A stretch of DNA of 64,000 nt from DASQGA01 sp963722715 (GCA_963722715.1 CAVROA010000004.1:62001-126000); one strand, 5' to 3'; counted from the first letter of the stretch, positions 35,506 to 47,679 are shown. Program-made: numbers and translations. The notes: generated by a model from the letters alone, not told the origin.

Positions 35506-36561
35506 TTAACCGCCGCCGTACACGGAGATGGGGAGATTCAGGGTGGTCTCGTCTCCAACCGGGAGTGTCTCCTCGAGCACGGCCAGGACGTCCCGGGCGC
35601 CGGGCGCAGCTGCGAAGAGGCGTTGCTCTACCTCCGCGATCGAGTCCAGGCGGACGAGCTCCTGCTTGAACGGCTTCGGGAAACGGCCCCGGCCGAGATA
35701 CCAGCCGTAGAACTTCTTCAGGAAGCCCGTCGCACGCTCGGGCCCGAGCTCGCGAGCCGTCTCCCGCATGAAGAGGACGAGCTCGGCGACGACCTCCTCG
35801 CGGCTCGGGTCGGTCGTCCCGCGCACGATCTCAGAAATGGCCCAAGGATTTCCCTGCGCGGCCCGGCCGACCATGACCGCCGCTGCGCCCGTCGTGGCGA
35901 GGACCGCCTGCGCCCGTGCTCGCGACGTGATGTCTCCGGAGGCGATCACGGGGACGTCGACGAGTTCTACGAGCTCGGCGGTGAGCGAGTGGTCGGCCGT
36001 ACCCGTGTACATCTGCTTGGCCGAGCGCGGATGGAGCGTGAGTGACGAGGCGCCTGTCTCAACGAGGCGCGGGCCGACAGAGAGGGCGGCCCTCGACCCG
36101 TTTTCGAGGCCGCGGCGCATCTTCACGGAGACGGGGACGGACACCGCATTCACTACGCCTTCCACGATCCGGCAGGCACGGTCGGGGTCGTCGAGGAGGG
36201 TTGCCCCGGCCCCGGTCTTGGTTACCTTCCGAACCGGGCAGCCGAAGTTCACGTCCACCAGGTCGGCGCCGGCAGCCTCCACCATGCGGGCGGCATCCGC
36301 CATCACGGCCGGGTCGGAGCCGAAGATCTGGACCGCAAGCGGGTGCTCGTCGCTTGCGATCTTCAGGTATCCGAGCGTGCGCTCGTTCCCGTGCGAAAGG
36401 CCCGCGCAGCTCACCATCTCGGAGCAAACGAGCCCGGCGCCGAACCGCCGTCCCTGCCGTCGGAACGCCTGCACGCTTACTCCTGCCATGGGAGCGAGGA
36501 CGACCCGGGTCGGGACGGCGACAGGGCCGATGTTCCAGGGGGATTCGAGGTCGATGTGCAT
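35506..36561 (-). CDS. dusB: tRNA-dihydrouridine synthase (DusB type)
   Basis: 351 residues: FMN-dependent TIM barrel with VVLAPMAGVSVQAFRR, VQIFGSDP, the catalytic cysteine in VDVNFGCPVRKVTKTGAGA, HPRSAKQMYTG and IASGDI, VMVGRAAQGNPW. Reduces uridines in the tRNA D-loop. In Bacillus, dusB lies just before lysS on the same strand; here it is inverted and drives the cyclase fusion gene downstream. About 120 bases separate its start from the divergent greA start. Confidence 0.95.
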   Translation of the reverse strand: MHIDLESPWNIGPVAVPTRVVLAPMAGVSVQAFRRQGRRFGAGLVCSEMVSCAGLSHGNERTLGYLKIASDEHPLAVQIFGSDPAVMADAARMVEAAGADLVDVNFGCPVRKVTKTGAGATLLDDPDRACRIVEGVVNAVSVPVSVKMRRGLENGSRAALSVGPRLVETGASSLTLHPRSAKQMYTGTADHSLTAELVELVDVPVIASGDITSRARAQAVLATTGAAAVMVGRAAQGNPWAISEIVRGTTDPSREEVVAELVLFMRETARELGPERATGFLKKFYGWYLGRGRFPKPFKQELVRLDSIAEVEQRLFAAAPGARDVLAVLEETLPVGDETTLNLPISVYGGG

Positions 36562-36682
36562 CAGGAGGAAATGCTAGCCAAGGCGCGAACGTTTTCCTCT
36601 TGACGCGAAGGGTAAGATTTTGCGCGCTCGGTACCCGAAAGGGCTCCGAGTTTCACTATCTGGGGTCTTGGAGGAACGGACT

Positions 36683-37156
36683 TTGAAGGAATTGCTACTC
36701 ACTCCCGACGGCTACGCCAAGCTGAAGGACGAGATCGAATATCTCTCCACGGACAAGCGCCGTGAGGTGGCCGAGCGCATCAAGACGGCGCGCGAGTTCG
36801 GCGACATCGCCGAAAACTCCGAGTACGACGATGCGAAGAACGAGCAGGCCATGCTCGAGCACCGCATTTCACAGCTCGAGGAGCGCTTGAAGAGCTCGCG
36901 TGTCATCGAGGCCCAGGACGTCTCGACGGACGCTGTGACCGTCGGGACGAAGGTGCGACTCCGGGACATCGGGGCGAACAAGACCGTCGAGTACTTCATC
37001 GTGGGCTCCGCCGAGGCGAATCCCGCCGAGCACAAGCTTTCCAACGAGTCTCCGGTGGGGCGGGCCATCATCGGCCACAAGAAGGGCGAAACGGTCGAGG
37101 TCTCGGCTCCGCGCGGGTCCATGAAGTTCAAGATCATGGACATCAAGGCCGCCTAG
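36683..37156 (+). CDS. greA: Transcription elongation factor GreA
   Basis: 157 residues from TTG at 36683, chosen because GGAGGA ends seven bases before it and the length matches the family. The N-terminal coiled coil carries the acidic tip (FGDIAENSEYDDAKNEQ) and the C-terminal FKBP-like domain ends with SPVGRAIIGHKKGETVEV. GreA rescues backtracked RNA polymerase by stimulating transcript cleavage. Its TAG stop is the first three bases of repeat copy B. Confidence 0.96.
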   Translation: MKELLLTPDGYAKLKDEIEYLSTDKRREVAERIKTAREFGDIAENSEYDDAKNEQAMLEHRISQLEERLKSSRVIEAQDVSTDAVTVGTKVRLRDIGANKTVEYFIVGSAEANPAEHKLSNESPVGRAIIGHKKGETVEVSAPRGSMKFKIMDIKAA

Positions 37157-37212
37157 GAGGGATTGGTGGAACGTCGCCCGGCGGCACTGCTGCGTTTCGT
37201 CAAACACTCCTA
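37154..37212. repeat. Palindromic intergenic repeat, copy B (59 bp)
   Basis: Same length as copy A and different at only three positions. Begins TAGGAGGGATTGGTGGAACG and ends CGTTTCGTCAAACACTCCTA. It supplies the greA stop codon and ends directly against the stop of the convergent histidine kinase (37213-37215), so it fills the whole junction. Confidence 0.85.
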
Positions 37213-38595
37213 CTAGGCGGCGCGAGGCTCAACCGGCAGCGAGAGCCACGTGTCGGCGCCGCCGGCAGCGTGATTCTGTGCCTGCGCACGGCCGCCATGA
37301 GCGCGGGCGATCACCTCGCTGATCGCTAGGCCCAGTCCGGCTCCGCCGGCCCGGCGCGACTTGTCAGCCTGCGAAAAGCGCTCGAACGCGTGCGCCAGGA
37401 AGTCGGCCGGGAAGCCGTTTCCCTCGTCGGTCACGTGCGTCTCGACCTGGCCGTCGCGCTCGATCGCAGTGAGCCGGATCGTGCCGGACCCGTGGCGGAG
37501 CGCGTTGTCGACAAGGTTGCCCAGCGCTTGCTCGAGACGAAGGCCGTCGGCGACGAGCACGAGGTCGCCTGGATCGTCGACCTCGATGCGGCGTCCTGCA
37601 GCCGTCGCGCGGGCTTCGAAACGGTGTACGAGGTCGGCGAAGAGGGCCGCGACCCGCAGCGGCGCCGGACGAATCGGAAGCGTGCCGCGGTCCGAGCGTG
37701 CGATCGCGAGCAGATCCTCCGCGAGCTGAGCGAGCCGGTCCACCTCCTCCACGGCCGACCGAAGCGCGCTCTGGAGCTCCTCCTCCGTGCGAGGCTGACG
37801 AACCGCGAGCTCGAGCTCGGTCTTGAGGAGCGCCAGCGGCGTTCGGAGCTCGTGGCTCGCATCCGCAACGAACCCGCGCTCTCGGGCAAGCGCCGTTTCG
37901 AGCCGCGCGAGCATCTCGTTCAGCGTCTCTCCGAGCCGTCGGATCTCGTCGTCGGGCTTCGAGAGCGGCAGCCGCCGGCCCTGGCTCGCGCCGGAGATCT
38001 CCGCTGCCCCACGCCGCATGGACTCGACCGGCCGGAGCGCCGCCGCGGCCAGCGCATAGCCGGCGAGCGAGGCAAGCAGCAGAGCGATCGGCCCGCCTAC
38101 GAGGAGCTGGGTACGCAGGCCTGCAAGCGCCTCTGCGCGCCCGTCGCGGGAGGCGCCCACGACCACGACCAGGTGCCGGCCCTGCGCGTCAACGGGCGTC
38201 GCCAGCACACGGGCAGGATCGTCCCCGTTGGGAGGTGGGCCAAGATCCAGGACAATCGTGCCCCGCCGGGCGCGGTCGAGTTGCCCGGGATCCAGCACCG
38301 GCACATCTTTGAGTCCGGGCGTCGAATCGACCACGGCGCTGTTCTCGTCGATCACCTGTGCGTAGTTCTCGTCGGGAGGAGCCAGCGGGCTCCTGCCGCC
38401 GTCGCTGAGGCCAGACCCTGCCTCCTGGACGAGTGCGGTGACGGCGTCCGCTTGAGAGCGAAGGCCGGCGTTCAGGCTCGCATCCAGCTCGTGTCCGAGC
38501 CGGACGTAGAGAAAGAGCCCGGTAGCCGCGAGGACCAGGGCCATCACGAGCGTGAACGTCAACGTCAGGCGGAGGCGGATGGGAAGCCGGCTCAC
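37213..38595 (-). CDS. Sensor histidine kinase of an OmpR-type two-component system
   Basis: 460 residues from GTG at 38595. Two membrane spans (LTLTFTLVMALVLAATGLFL and LLVGGPIALLLASLAGYAL) flank an extracytoplasmic sensor of about 130 residues. Then HAMP (RPVESMRRGAAEISG), the phospho-acceptor H-box ASHELRTPLALLK, and an HATPase domain (NLVDNALRHG, DEGNGF, GAGLGLAIS). The cognate regulator gene lies 136 bases upstream on the same strand. Signal unknown. Confidence 0.93.
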   Translation of the reverse strand: MSRLPIRLRLTLTFTLVMALVLAATGLFLYVRLGHELDASLNAGLRSQADAVTALVQEAGSGLSDGGRSPLAPPDENYAQVIDENSAVVDSTPGLKDVPVLDPGQLDRARRGTIVLDLGPPPNGDDPARVLATPVDAQGRHLVVVVGASRDGRAEALAGLRTQLLVGGPIALLLASLAGYALAAAALRPVESMRRGAAEISGASQGRRLPLSKPDDEIRRLGETLNEMLARLETALARERGFVADASHELRTPLALLKTELELAVRQPRTEEELQSALRSAVEEVDRLAQLAEDLLAIARSDRGTLPIRPAPLRVAALFADLVHRFEARATAAGRRIEVDDPGDLVLVADGLRLEQALGNLVDNALRHGSGTIRLTAIERDGQVETHVTDEGNGFPADFLAHAFERFSQADKSRRAGGAGLGLAISEVIARAHGGRAQAQNHAAGGADTWLSLPVEPRAA

Positions 38596-38636
38596 GGGCC
38601 GACCTTTGGCCCGTGAGCATGTGGAGGGGGTGTGGG

Positions 38637-38705
38637 GGAACCGGGAGGTTCCTCCACGTCGGACTGTAAGAAGGGGGCTCGCGGGGGAAACAGGGTTTCC
38701 CCCGC
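38637..38705 (-). promoter_or_regulatory. Inverted repeats between response regulator and kinase genes
   Basis: The 136-base gap within this two-component operon holds GGAACC/GGTTCC (38637-38652) and a strong hairpin GCGGGGGAAAC/GTTTCCCCCGC with a three-base loop (38681-38705). On the minus strand the stem is followed by GAGCCCCCTTCTTAC, weakly T-rich. It may act as a partial terminator that sets kinase below regulator expression. Confidence 0.5.
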
Positions 38706-38731
38706 GGGAGCGAGCCGTAGGCGAGGGACGC

Positions 38732-39412
38732 TCACGTGCCGCCGTCCTTCCGGAGTCGATATCCCGCTCCGCGCACGGTCTCGATCGAGGTTGTCCCGAA
38801 CGGGCGGTCGATCTTCTCTCGGAGATAGCGGACGTAGACGTCGACGATGTTCGATCGGTTCTCGTAGCCGTAGTCCCACGCGTGCTCGAGTAGCTGGAAG
38901 CGGGAGAGGACCTGGCCGGGGCGGCGCATGAAGGTCTCGAGCAGTGCGAGCTCCTTGGTCGACAGCGCAATCTCTTCCATGCCCCGCCAGGCCTGGTGGG
39001 TGGCGGGGTCGAGCTTGAGAGAACCGACCTCGAGCACGGGAGGAAGGTCGACCGGGCCGCGTCGCGACAGCGCCCGCAGGCGTGCCAGCAGCTCGGCGAA
39101 GGAGAAGGGCTTCGTCAGGTAGTCGTCGGCCCCGTTGTCCAGCCCTTCGATCCGGTCCTGCACCGCGTCCCTGGCGGTGAGCATGAGCACCGGCGACCAG
39201 ACTCCATCGGCACGAAGGCGGCTGCACACCTCGAAGCCGGTCAGGCCCGGCAGCATCACGTCGAGCACGATCGCGTCGTAGTTCGTTGCCCGAGCCATCC
39301 AGAGGGCGTCCTCGCCTCTTGCCGCAACGTCGGCGGCGTGCCCGTCTTCGAGCAGCCCCCGCCGGAGGAGGCTCGCCATCTTCAGCTCGTCCTCGACGAT
39401 CAGCACCCGCAT
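38732..39412 (-). CDS. OmpR-family response regulator
   Basis: 226 residues from ATG at 39412 (MRVLIVEDE); GTG two codons earlier is possible. Receiver domain with acidic pair in IVEDE, phospho-acceptor Asp in AIVLDVMLPG and switch Lys in YLTKPFSF. C-terminal winged helix (LEVGSLKLDPATHQ, LSTKELALLETFMRRPGQV, IVDVYVRYLREKID, VRGAGYRL). Phosphorylated by the downstream kinase. Divergent from lysS, 88 bases apart. Confidence 0.95.
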   Translation of the reverse strand: MRVLIVEDELKMASLLRRGLLEDGHAADVAARGEDALWMARATNYDAIVLDVMLPGLTGFEVCSRLRADGVWSPVLMLTARDAVQDRIEGLDNGADDYLTKPFSFAELLARLRALSRRGPVDLPPVLEVGSLKLDPATHQAWRGMEEIALSTKELALLETFMRRPGQVLSRFQLLEHAWDYGYENRSNIVDVYVRYLREKIDRPFGTTSIETVRGAGYRLRKDGGT

Positions 39413-39500
39413 GGCCACATTGTGGACGCAACGATGAGAGACAGATGAGAAATTGTGATCCGGGGCACCGTTTCACGGAGACGGTAGGCTCGCGGCCTCT

Positions 39501-40883
39501 ATGAGCTCGCTTCCGAAGCGCTTTCCAGGCCGAGTGGACGCCGCCGCGGTCCGGGAGGAGGCGGAGCTGCTCGAGCCAGGCCAGGAGGGCCCTGCGCCGA
39601 GACGGCTGGCCGGGCGCGTGCTCGGCCAGCGGGGGCACGGAAAGCTGGTCTTCGCCGACCTCGTCGATCGATCCGGGCAGATTCAGCTCTTGTTGAGCGC
39701 CGAACGGGTCGGGCCCGTGGACCTCGACCTGGGAGACATCGTCGGGGTGGAAGGCCGGCCCACCAAGACCAAGCGCGGTGAGCCCTCGGTCGCCGTCGAC
39801 GAGCTCATCCTGCTTGCGAAGACCGCCAGGCCGCTACCGGACACCTTCCACGGGCTGGTGGATGCGGAGACGCGCTACCGGAAGCGCTACCTCGACCTGC
39901 TGGTCAACCAGGAGACCCGGCGCGACTTCCTGCTTCGAAGCCAGCTGGTCTCTTCGATCCGCAGCGGGCTCGACGAAGACGGCTTCGTGGAGGTTGAGAC
40001 ACCGATCCTGCAGCCAACGTACGGCGGCGCCTTCGCAAAGCCCTTCGTCACACATCACAACGAGCTGAACGTGGACCTGTATCTGCGAATCGCTTCCGAG
40101 CTCTATCTGAAGCGGCTGATCGTCGGGGGGCTCGAGCGGGTCTACGAGATCGGCAAGGATTTCCGAAACGAGGGCGTCTCCTACAAGCACCAGCCCGAGT
40201 TCACGATGCTCGAGTGGTACGAGGCCTACGCCGACTACCGCGACACGATGGAGCGCATCGAGCATCTGGTCGAGCGGGTCGCCCGCGAGACCACGGGTGG
40301 GACGAAGATCTCGTTCCGGGGTCACGAGATCGAGCTGGCGCCCCCCTGGCAGCGGGTCAAGCTCGTCGATGCGCTCGAGGAGCAGGGGCTCTGGAGCCGG
40401 GAGGAGGGGGAGCTCCGGCGTCGCCTCGAGGAGCGCGGGACTGAGACAGGGGCCGACCGCACCTGGGCGCAGCTCGTCGACCATGCTCTCTCGGCGTACG
40501 TCGAGCCGGCGCTGGTCCAGCCGACGATCCTGCACGACTATCCGATCGAGCTCTCCCCGTTCGCCCGGGCGACCGACGAGGATCCGACGATCGTGGAGCG
40601 GTTCGAATACTTCGTCGGCGGCATGGAGCTCGGGAATGCGTTCACCGAGCTGAACGACGCGGCCGAGCAGGAACAGCGTTTTCGCGACCAGGAGGCGGCG
40701 TCAGAGACGGGAGACGCGACTGCCGAGCCGGGCGATCCGGACTACGTCGAGGCGCTCTCGTACGGCATGCCCCCGACCGGGGGACTCGGCCTCGGGATCG
40801 ACCGCCTGGCGATGGTCCTCACGGGGAGAGACACGATCCGGGACGTGATCCTCTTCCCGACGCTGCGAGAGCGGTCGTCTTAG
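39501..40883 (+). CDS. lysS: Lysyl-tRNA synthetase, class II
   Basis: 460 residues. The OB-fold anticodon domain (LAGRVLGQRGHGKLVFADL) is followed by class II motif 1 (FVEVETPILQPTYGGAFAKP), motif 2 (RVYEIGKDFRNEGVSYKHQPEFTMLE region) and motif 3 (GGLGLGIDRLAMVLTG). The N-terminal extension is about 30 residues shorter than in Bacillus. Followed by alkA on the opposite strand, stops a few bases apart. Confidence 0.97.
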   Translation: MSSLPKRFPGRVDAAAVREEAELLEPGQEGPAPRRLAGRVLGQRGHGKLVFADLVDRSGQIQLLLSAERVGPVDLDLGDIVGVEGRPTKTKRGEPSVAVDELILLAKTARPLPDTFHGLVDAETRYRKRYLDLLVNQETRRDFLLRSQLVSSIRSGLDEDGFVEVETPILQPTYGGAFAKPFVTHHNELNVDLYLRIASELYLKRLIVGGLERVYEIGKDFRNEGVSYKHQPEFTMLEWYEAYADYRDTMERIEHLVERVARETTGGTKISFRGHEIELAPPWQRVKLVDALEEQGLWSREEGELRRRLEERGTETGADRTWAQLVDHALSAYVEPALVQPTILHDYPIELSPFARATDEDPTIVERFEYFVGGMELGNAFTELNDAAEQEQRFRDQEAASETGDATAEPGDPDYVEALSYGMPPTGGLGLGIDRLAMVLTGRDTIRDVILFPTLRERSS

Positions 40884-40889
40884 GCTTGC

Positions 40890-41748
40890 CTACATGAAGG
40901 GGCGGGAAGTGCCGAGCCCGGCACCGCCGCCCGCCAGGAGGTACACGCTCGCCAACCCGGCCCACTCGCCGTACGGCGCCAGGAGCTTCCGGGTGTCCTC
41001 CTCGTCGGCCCAGCGGCCGCTTGAGCGCCGCGCACAGCTTGATCAGACCCAGGTCGCCGACGAGGCCATGCTCGAAGCGTCCGAGACCGTACAGGCAGAT
41101 GACGCCGGCCGACCAGGGACCGAGGCCACGCTCGCGCTCGATTCGGGCACGCGCTTGAGCAGTCGGGATCCCGTGCAGGCGCTCCAGGTCGAGCTCACGA
41201 GAGAGCCGGACAAGCGCGGTCGCCTTGCGGCTGACCAATCCGACCCTGGCCAGCTCGGCCGGCGCGAAGCTCGCGAAGGTGGCGCGAGTCGGTGGCAGCC
41301 GGAGCCCCTCATGCTCCTCGGAGGCGATACGGATCAGCTTTGCCTCGAGGAGCCGTGCCGCCCGGGCTTGGATCAGCTGCCCACAGACCGCCTTCAGGAG
41401 CGCGTGCGTGACCGTGGCGACCCGCAACGGGCGCATGCCGCGGAGGGTTCTGATCCTGGGTCCGAGCAGTGAATCGTCTCGGAACCGACGGAGAAACTCG
41501 GAGTGGTCATCGTCCGCGGCGAGCACGAACCGCAGGATCTCCATTGCGGCGTCCGGCTCGCGGCTCTCGAGCCGAACGGCCAGTGTCCCGTCCGGTCTCT
41601 GGCGCACACGGGCGAGGGCGGGGCCTGCCGCTTCGAAGACGGCCGTCAGTACGCCGCCCCGGTAGGTACGCGTTGCGTCGCTCTTGAGCCGTGCGGAGAG
41701 TGCAAGCGAGTAGGGAGGACATGGCCTAAGGTCGGTCTCGAGCACCAC
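40890..41748 (-). CDS. alkA: DNA-3-methyladenine glycosylase (AlkA-like, HhH-GPD), frameshift near C-terminus
   Basis: About 285 residues after repair. The HhH-GPD core shows the hairpin LERERGLGPWSAGVICLYGL type region (RERGLGPWSAGVIC) and the catalytic Asp in LVGDLGL. As printed the frame leaves family sequence after CAALKR. One extra base at about 41013 is likely, because the next frame continues WADEEDTRKLLAPYGEWAGL and ends SRPFM before a TAG at 40890. It removes alkylated bases from DNA. The catalytic domain itself is intact. Confidence 0.82.
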
Positions 41749-41899
41749 GAGGCGACCTTATCGGCCAGTCCGGAGCAACCGACGAGAAAGGTCTGTAGAG
41801 GATGGCGCTTCGAGCCGATACGCACTACAGGCAGCACAGAAGTACCTCCCGACCGGTTCGGTAGCATGGACTCAGCAGTAGACGGAAAGGACGCGAGGG

Positions 41900-44431
<2,532 letters not shown>

Positions 44432-44433
44432 GC

Positions 44434-44457
44434 GAGAGGCGGCGAGAGCCGCCTCTC
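44434..44457. terminator. Terminator hairpin after clpC
   Basis: Perfect 10-bp stem GAGAGGCGGC/GCCGCCTCTC closed by a GAGA (GNRA) tetraloop, three bases after the clpC stop and followed by TGCTTCTCC. It lies before the convergent HlyIII-family gene and probably stops transcription of clpC. Confidence 0.75.
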
Positions 44458-44474
44458 TGCTTCTCCGGCCCCGT

Positions 44475-45140
44475 TTACTCCGTCAGCACGAAGAACGCGA
44501 TCGCGACGTACTGACACGCGGCGGCGGCGATCACGAGCGTGTGGAAGACCTCGTGAAATCCATAGACCGTCGGTAGCGGATTCGGCCACTTACGGGCATA
44601 GACCACCGAGCCAAGCGTGTACAACAGGCCGCCTGTTAGGAGCAGAACGACTCCCGCAGGCGCGATCCCGCGCACGAGCTGTGGCAGGACGAGCACCGCG
44701 ACCCAGCCGAGCGCCACGGCGATCGCGACCGGGATCCAGCGCGGCCCGTCCGTCCAGAGGAGCCTGAGGGCGATCGCCACTGCAGCCCCGATCCAGACGA
44801 CCGTGAGGACGATCACCTGCCAGGGGCCCGAGAGGATGTGGAGGCCGACCGGCGTGTAAGTCCCGGCAATCAGCAGGAAGATCATTGCGTGGTCGAGGCG
44901 GCGCAGCCATTGGCGCTTGCGAGGCGCCCACGAGCCACGGTGGTAAAGCGCACTCGCTCCGAACATCGCCGTCACCGAGGCGGCGAAGACGAGCCCGGAC
45001 CAACGGGCGAGGGCCGTGGACGCCGTTGCGACGAGGACGGCGCCGACTACGAGCGAGAGGAAGAACGCACACTGATGGAGGACGCCGCGCAGTAGGGGCT
45101 TCAAGTCCTCTGCCGACGGCCCAGCCGGGCCTTCGAGCAC
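44475..45140 (-). CDS. Hemolysin III family membrane protein (TrhA/PAQR-like)
   Basis: 221 residues, GTG start, seven hydrophobic segments. Signature residues are ASALYHRGSW, RRLDHAMIFLLIAGTYTPV and YGFHEVFHTLVIAAA, whose Ser/His/Asp/His set forms the metal site of the PAQR/HlyIII fold. In E. coli the homologue TrhA affects membrane homeostasis; a hemolytic role should not be assumed. Divergent from radA. Confidence 0.92.
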   Translation of the reverse strand: MLEGPAGPSAEDLKPLLRGVLHQCAFFLSLVVGAVLVATASTALARWSGLVFAASVTAMFGASALYHRGSWAPRKRQWLRRLDHAMIFLLIAGTYTPVGLHILSGPWQVIVLTVVWIGAAVAIALRLLWTDGPRWIPVAIAVALGWVAVLVLPQLVRGIAPAGVVLLLTGGLLYTLGSVVYARKWPNPLPTVYGFHEVFHTLVIAAAACQYVAIAFFVLTE

Positions 45141-45269
45141 GGCGACAGATTAGCTTCGATCGCCGTTGTTCGGGCGCCCGCCTCCGGGGCGCGCGATCGT
45201 GTCGAAGTTGGCGCACATCCGACTCGGACGAAAGCAGGCGGCGTCGGGACCGGCTCCTAGACTGGACGG

Positions 45270-46619
45270 GTGGCGAAGGCAGCTCTCCAGCACGCATGCT
45301 CCGAATGCGGTTACACGACCGGGCGGTGGCTTGGCCGCTGTCCTGAGTGCGAGAGCTGGGGCACCCTCGTCGAGGAGCGCGTTGCGGCGGCGAAGGGCAA
45401 GCTTGCGGCGCCGGCTCGACCTCTCCTTCGGCTCGTGGACGTCGAGGCCTCGGACGCGGAGCGCCTCCCAACCGGTGTTCCCGAGCTCGACCGCGTTCTC
45501 GGTGGGGGCCTCGTTCCCGCCTCGCTCGTACTCGTCAGCGGTGACCCGGGTATTGGCAAGTCGACGCTTCTCCTGATGGCGCTGCGGGACATGTCGGAGC
45601 GGCATGAGGTCGTCCTGGTCACCGGAGAGGAGTCTTCGGCCCAGGTCCGGCTTCGCGCCGATCGACTCGGGGGCGGCGCCGGAGTACAGATCCTTGCCGA
45701 GACGAGCCTGCCCGAGATCTGCGCGACGCTGGAGCGCGAGCGGCCGGAAGTCTGCGTCATCGACTCGGTGCAGACGCTCTACGATCCGGAGCTCGGCTCG
45801 GCGCCGGGATCGGTGGCGCAGGTCCGGGAAGCCGCAGGTCGCCTGCTCCGGCTGGCCAAGGAGCACGGGATCGCCACCTTCCTGGTCGGGCACGTGACGA
45901 AGGAGGGCGCGGTCGCCGGCCCTCGCGTCCTCGAGCACCTCGTCGACTGCGTGCTCCAGTTCGAAGGCGACCGCTACCGCTCTCACCGCGTGCTTCGCGC
46001 CGTGAAGAACCGCTTCGGCTCTACGAACGAGCTCGGAGTCTTCGAGATGACGTCCACGGGCCTCGCCGGAGTCGCCGATCCCTCCGAGCTCTTCGGACGG
46101 TCGGAGGGAGAAGTCGGTTCCGCCGTCGCATGTGCCCTGGAAGGGACGCGGCCGATCCTGCTCGAGATCCAGGCGCTCGTCTCGCCGACCGATCTGGCCA
46201 TGCCGAGGAGAGTCGGAACCGGCGTCGACCCCAAGCGCCTCTCCATGATCGTCGCCGTCCTCGGCCGCCATGCGGGTGTCTCTCTCGGTCAGGCGGACGT
46301 GTTCGTGAACGTCGCCGGCGGGGTTCGAATCGACGAGCCTGGCGCCGATCTAGCGGTCGCGGTCGCGATCGCGTCGGCTGCACGTGGGAAACCCGTCCGC
46401 CCTGGTCTCGCCTGCTTTGCCGAGGTCGGCCTGACCGGCCGGCTGCGCCCGGTCGCCCAGGCCGAGCGGCGCCTCGCCGAGACCGCCAAGCTCGGGCTTT
46501 CCGAGGCCGTCGTCTCGGAAGGGACGAAGCCGCATGGCAGAATCACGCTGCAGTCGGCGGCGACGATTCGGCAGGCGATCGGAGTAGCGCTGGATGAGGG
46601 CAGACCCGAGGAAGGATAA
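45270..46619 (+). CDS. radA: DNA repair protein RadA
   Basis: 449 residues, GTG start. N-terminal C4 zinc finger (CSECGY and CPECESWG), RecA-like ATPase with Walker A GDPGIGKST, the RadA-specific KNRFGSTNELGVF motif, and a C-terminal Lon-like domain (ADLAVAVAIASAARGKPV). A DnaB-like motor for branch migration in recombination. Its last 26 bases overlap disA, as in the conserved radA-disA pair. Confidence 0.97.
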   Translation: MAKAALQHACSECGYTTGRWLGRCPECESWGTLVEERVAAAKGKLAAPARPLLRLVDVEASDAERLPTGVPELDRVLGGGLVPASLVLVSGDPGIGKSTLLLMALRDMSERHEVVLVTGEESSAQVRLRADRLGGGAGVQILAETSLPEICATLERERPEVCVIDSVQTLYDPELGSAPGSVAQVREAAGRLLRLAKEHGIATFLVGHVTKEGAVAGPRVLEHLVDCVLQFEGDRYRSHRVLRAVKNRFGSTNELGVFEMTSTGLAGVADPSELFGRSEGEVGSAVACALEGTRPILLEIQALVSPTDLAMPRRVGTGVDPKRLSMIVAVLGRHAGVSLGQADVFVNVAGGVRIDEPGADLAVAVAIASAARGKPVRPGLACFAEVGLTGRLRPVAQAERRLAETAKLGLSEAVVSEGTKPHGRITLQSAATIRQAIGVALDEGRPEEG

Positions 46620-47679
46620 GAAGCTCATTTCGGCTCTCGGCCTGGTGGCTCCGGGAACCGCGTTCCGCGCAGGCATCGACGACATCATCAGGTCGGAACA
46701 CGGCGCGCTCATCGTCATCGACGAGCCCAACGACATCGCCTTCCTCTTCTCGGGAGGGATGCGGCTCGACCTCCCCTTCACGGCCCAGCTCCTCTACGAG
46801 CTGGCCAAGATGGACGGGGCGATCATCGTCAACTCCGACATCTCGAAGCTCGTCTACGCGAACGTGCAGCTCATGCCCGACCCCGCGATCGCTTCCTCGG
46901 AGACTGGAACGCGCCACCGCACCGCAGAGCGCGTGGCCAAGCAAACCGACGCGCTCGTGGTCTCGATCTCGCAGCAGCGAGAAACCGTGACCGTGTTTCT
47001 CGGTGACCTTCGGTACCAGCTGGGGGAGATCTCTGACGTGCTCGCGAGAACCAACCAGGTGCTCGCGACCCTCGAGACCTACCGGCAACGGCTCGATCAG
47101 GGTCTGACTCGGCTCACGGCGCTCGAGTTCCAGAGCGCCGTCACCCTCGACGACGTTCTCGTCGTCGCACAGCGTGCCGAGATGACGACGCGGATGGCGG
47201 AGGAGGTCGAGCGCAACTGCATCGAGCTCGGCGAGGAAGGCCGTCTGATCCGCATGCATCTCGACGAGCTCATGGAGGCGGTCCCGAACGAGAAGGCGGC
47301 CGTGGTGTTCGACTACGAGGCCAGCGGCGATTCGGCCCGTGCTGCAGCCGTCCTCGAGGCACTCGCGGAGCTTTCGTACCAGAAGCTCCTCGAGGTCGAG
47401 GAGCTCACCGAGCTGCTCGGTTATCCGCGCAACTCGAACCCGCTCGACCAGACGGTGGCGCCCCGCGGCTACCGGGTGCTGTCGCATATCCCTCGTCTTC
47501 CGGACTCCGTCATCCGCCACGTGGTCAACGACTTCGAGTCTCTGGACGCCGTCATCCGGGCGAGCCATCGCGATCTCGAGGCCGTCGACGGAGTCGGCTC
47601 GGTCCGGGCGCGCGAGATCCGCGAAGGGCTTCGGCGGCTGCAGGAGCACAACCTCGTGGACCGCTACCTCCAGATGTAA
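46594..47679 (+). CDS. disA: DNA integrity scanning diadenylate cyclase DisA
   Basis: 361 residues. The DAC domain has the catalytic DGA motif (Asp74-Ala76 in KMDGAIIV) and RHR (Arg107-Arg109 in GTRHRTAERV). A helical spine and a C-terminal helix-hairpin-helix DNA-binding domain follow (VDGVGSVRAREIREGL). Makes c-di-AMP while scanning for branched DNA, where synthesis stops. It overlaps radA, which can inhibit it in other bacteria. It is the only c-di-AMP synthase in this window. Confidence 0.97.
   Translation: MRADPRKDKKLISALGLVAPGTAFRAGIDDIIRSEHGALIVIDEPNDIAFLFSGGMRLDLPFTAQLLYELAKMDGAIIVNSDISKLVYANVQLMPDPAIASSETGTRHRTAERVAKQTDALVVSISQQRETVTVFLGDLRYQLGEISDVLARTNQVLATLETYRQRLDQGLTRLTALEFQSAVTLDDVLVVAQRAEMTTRMAEEVERNCIELGEEGRLIRMHLDELMEAVPNEKAAVVFDYEASGDSARAAAVLEALAELSYQKLLEVEELTELLGYPRNSNPLDQTVAPRGYRVLSHIPRLPDSVIRHVVNDFESLDAVIRASHRDLEAVDGVGSVRAREIREGLRRLQEHNLVDRYLQM

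Noticed and set aside
36599..36630. TTGACG followed by TAAGAT upstream of greA as a sigma-70 promoter
   Set aside because: The spacer between the two hexamers is only seven bases, far from 16-18.
44475..45140. Hemolysin/virulence interpretation of the HlyIII-family gene
   Set aside because: The family name is historical; the seven-span PAQR-like fold and its histidines point to membrane homeostasis, and no virulence context exists.
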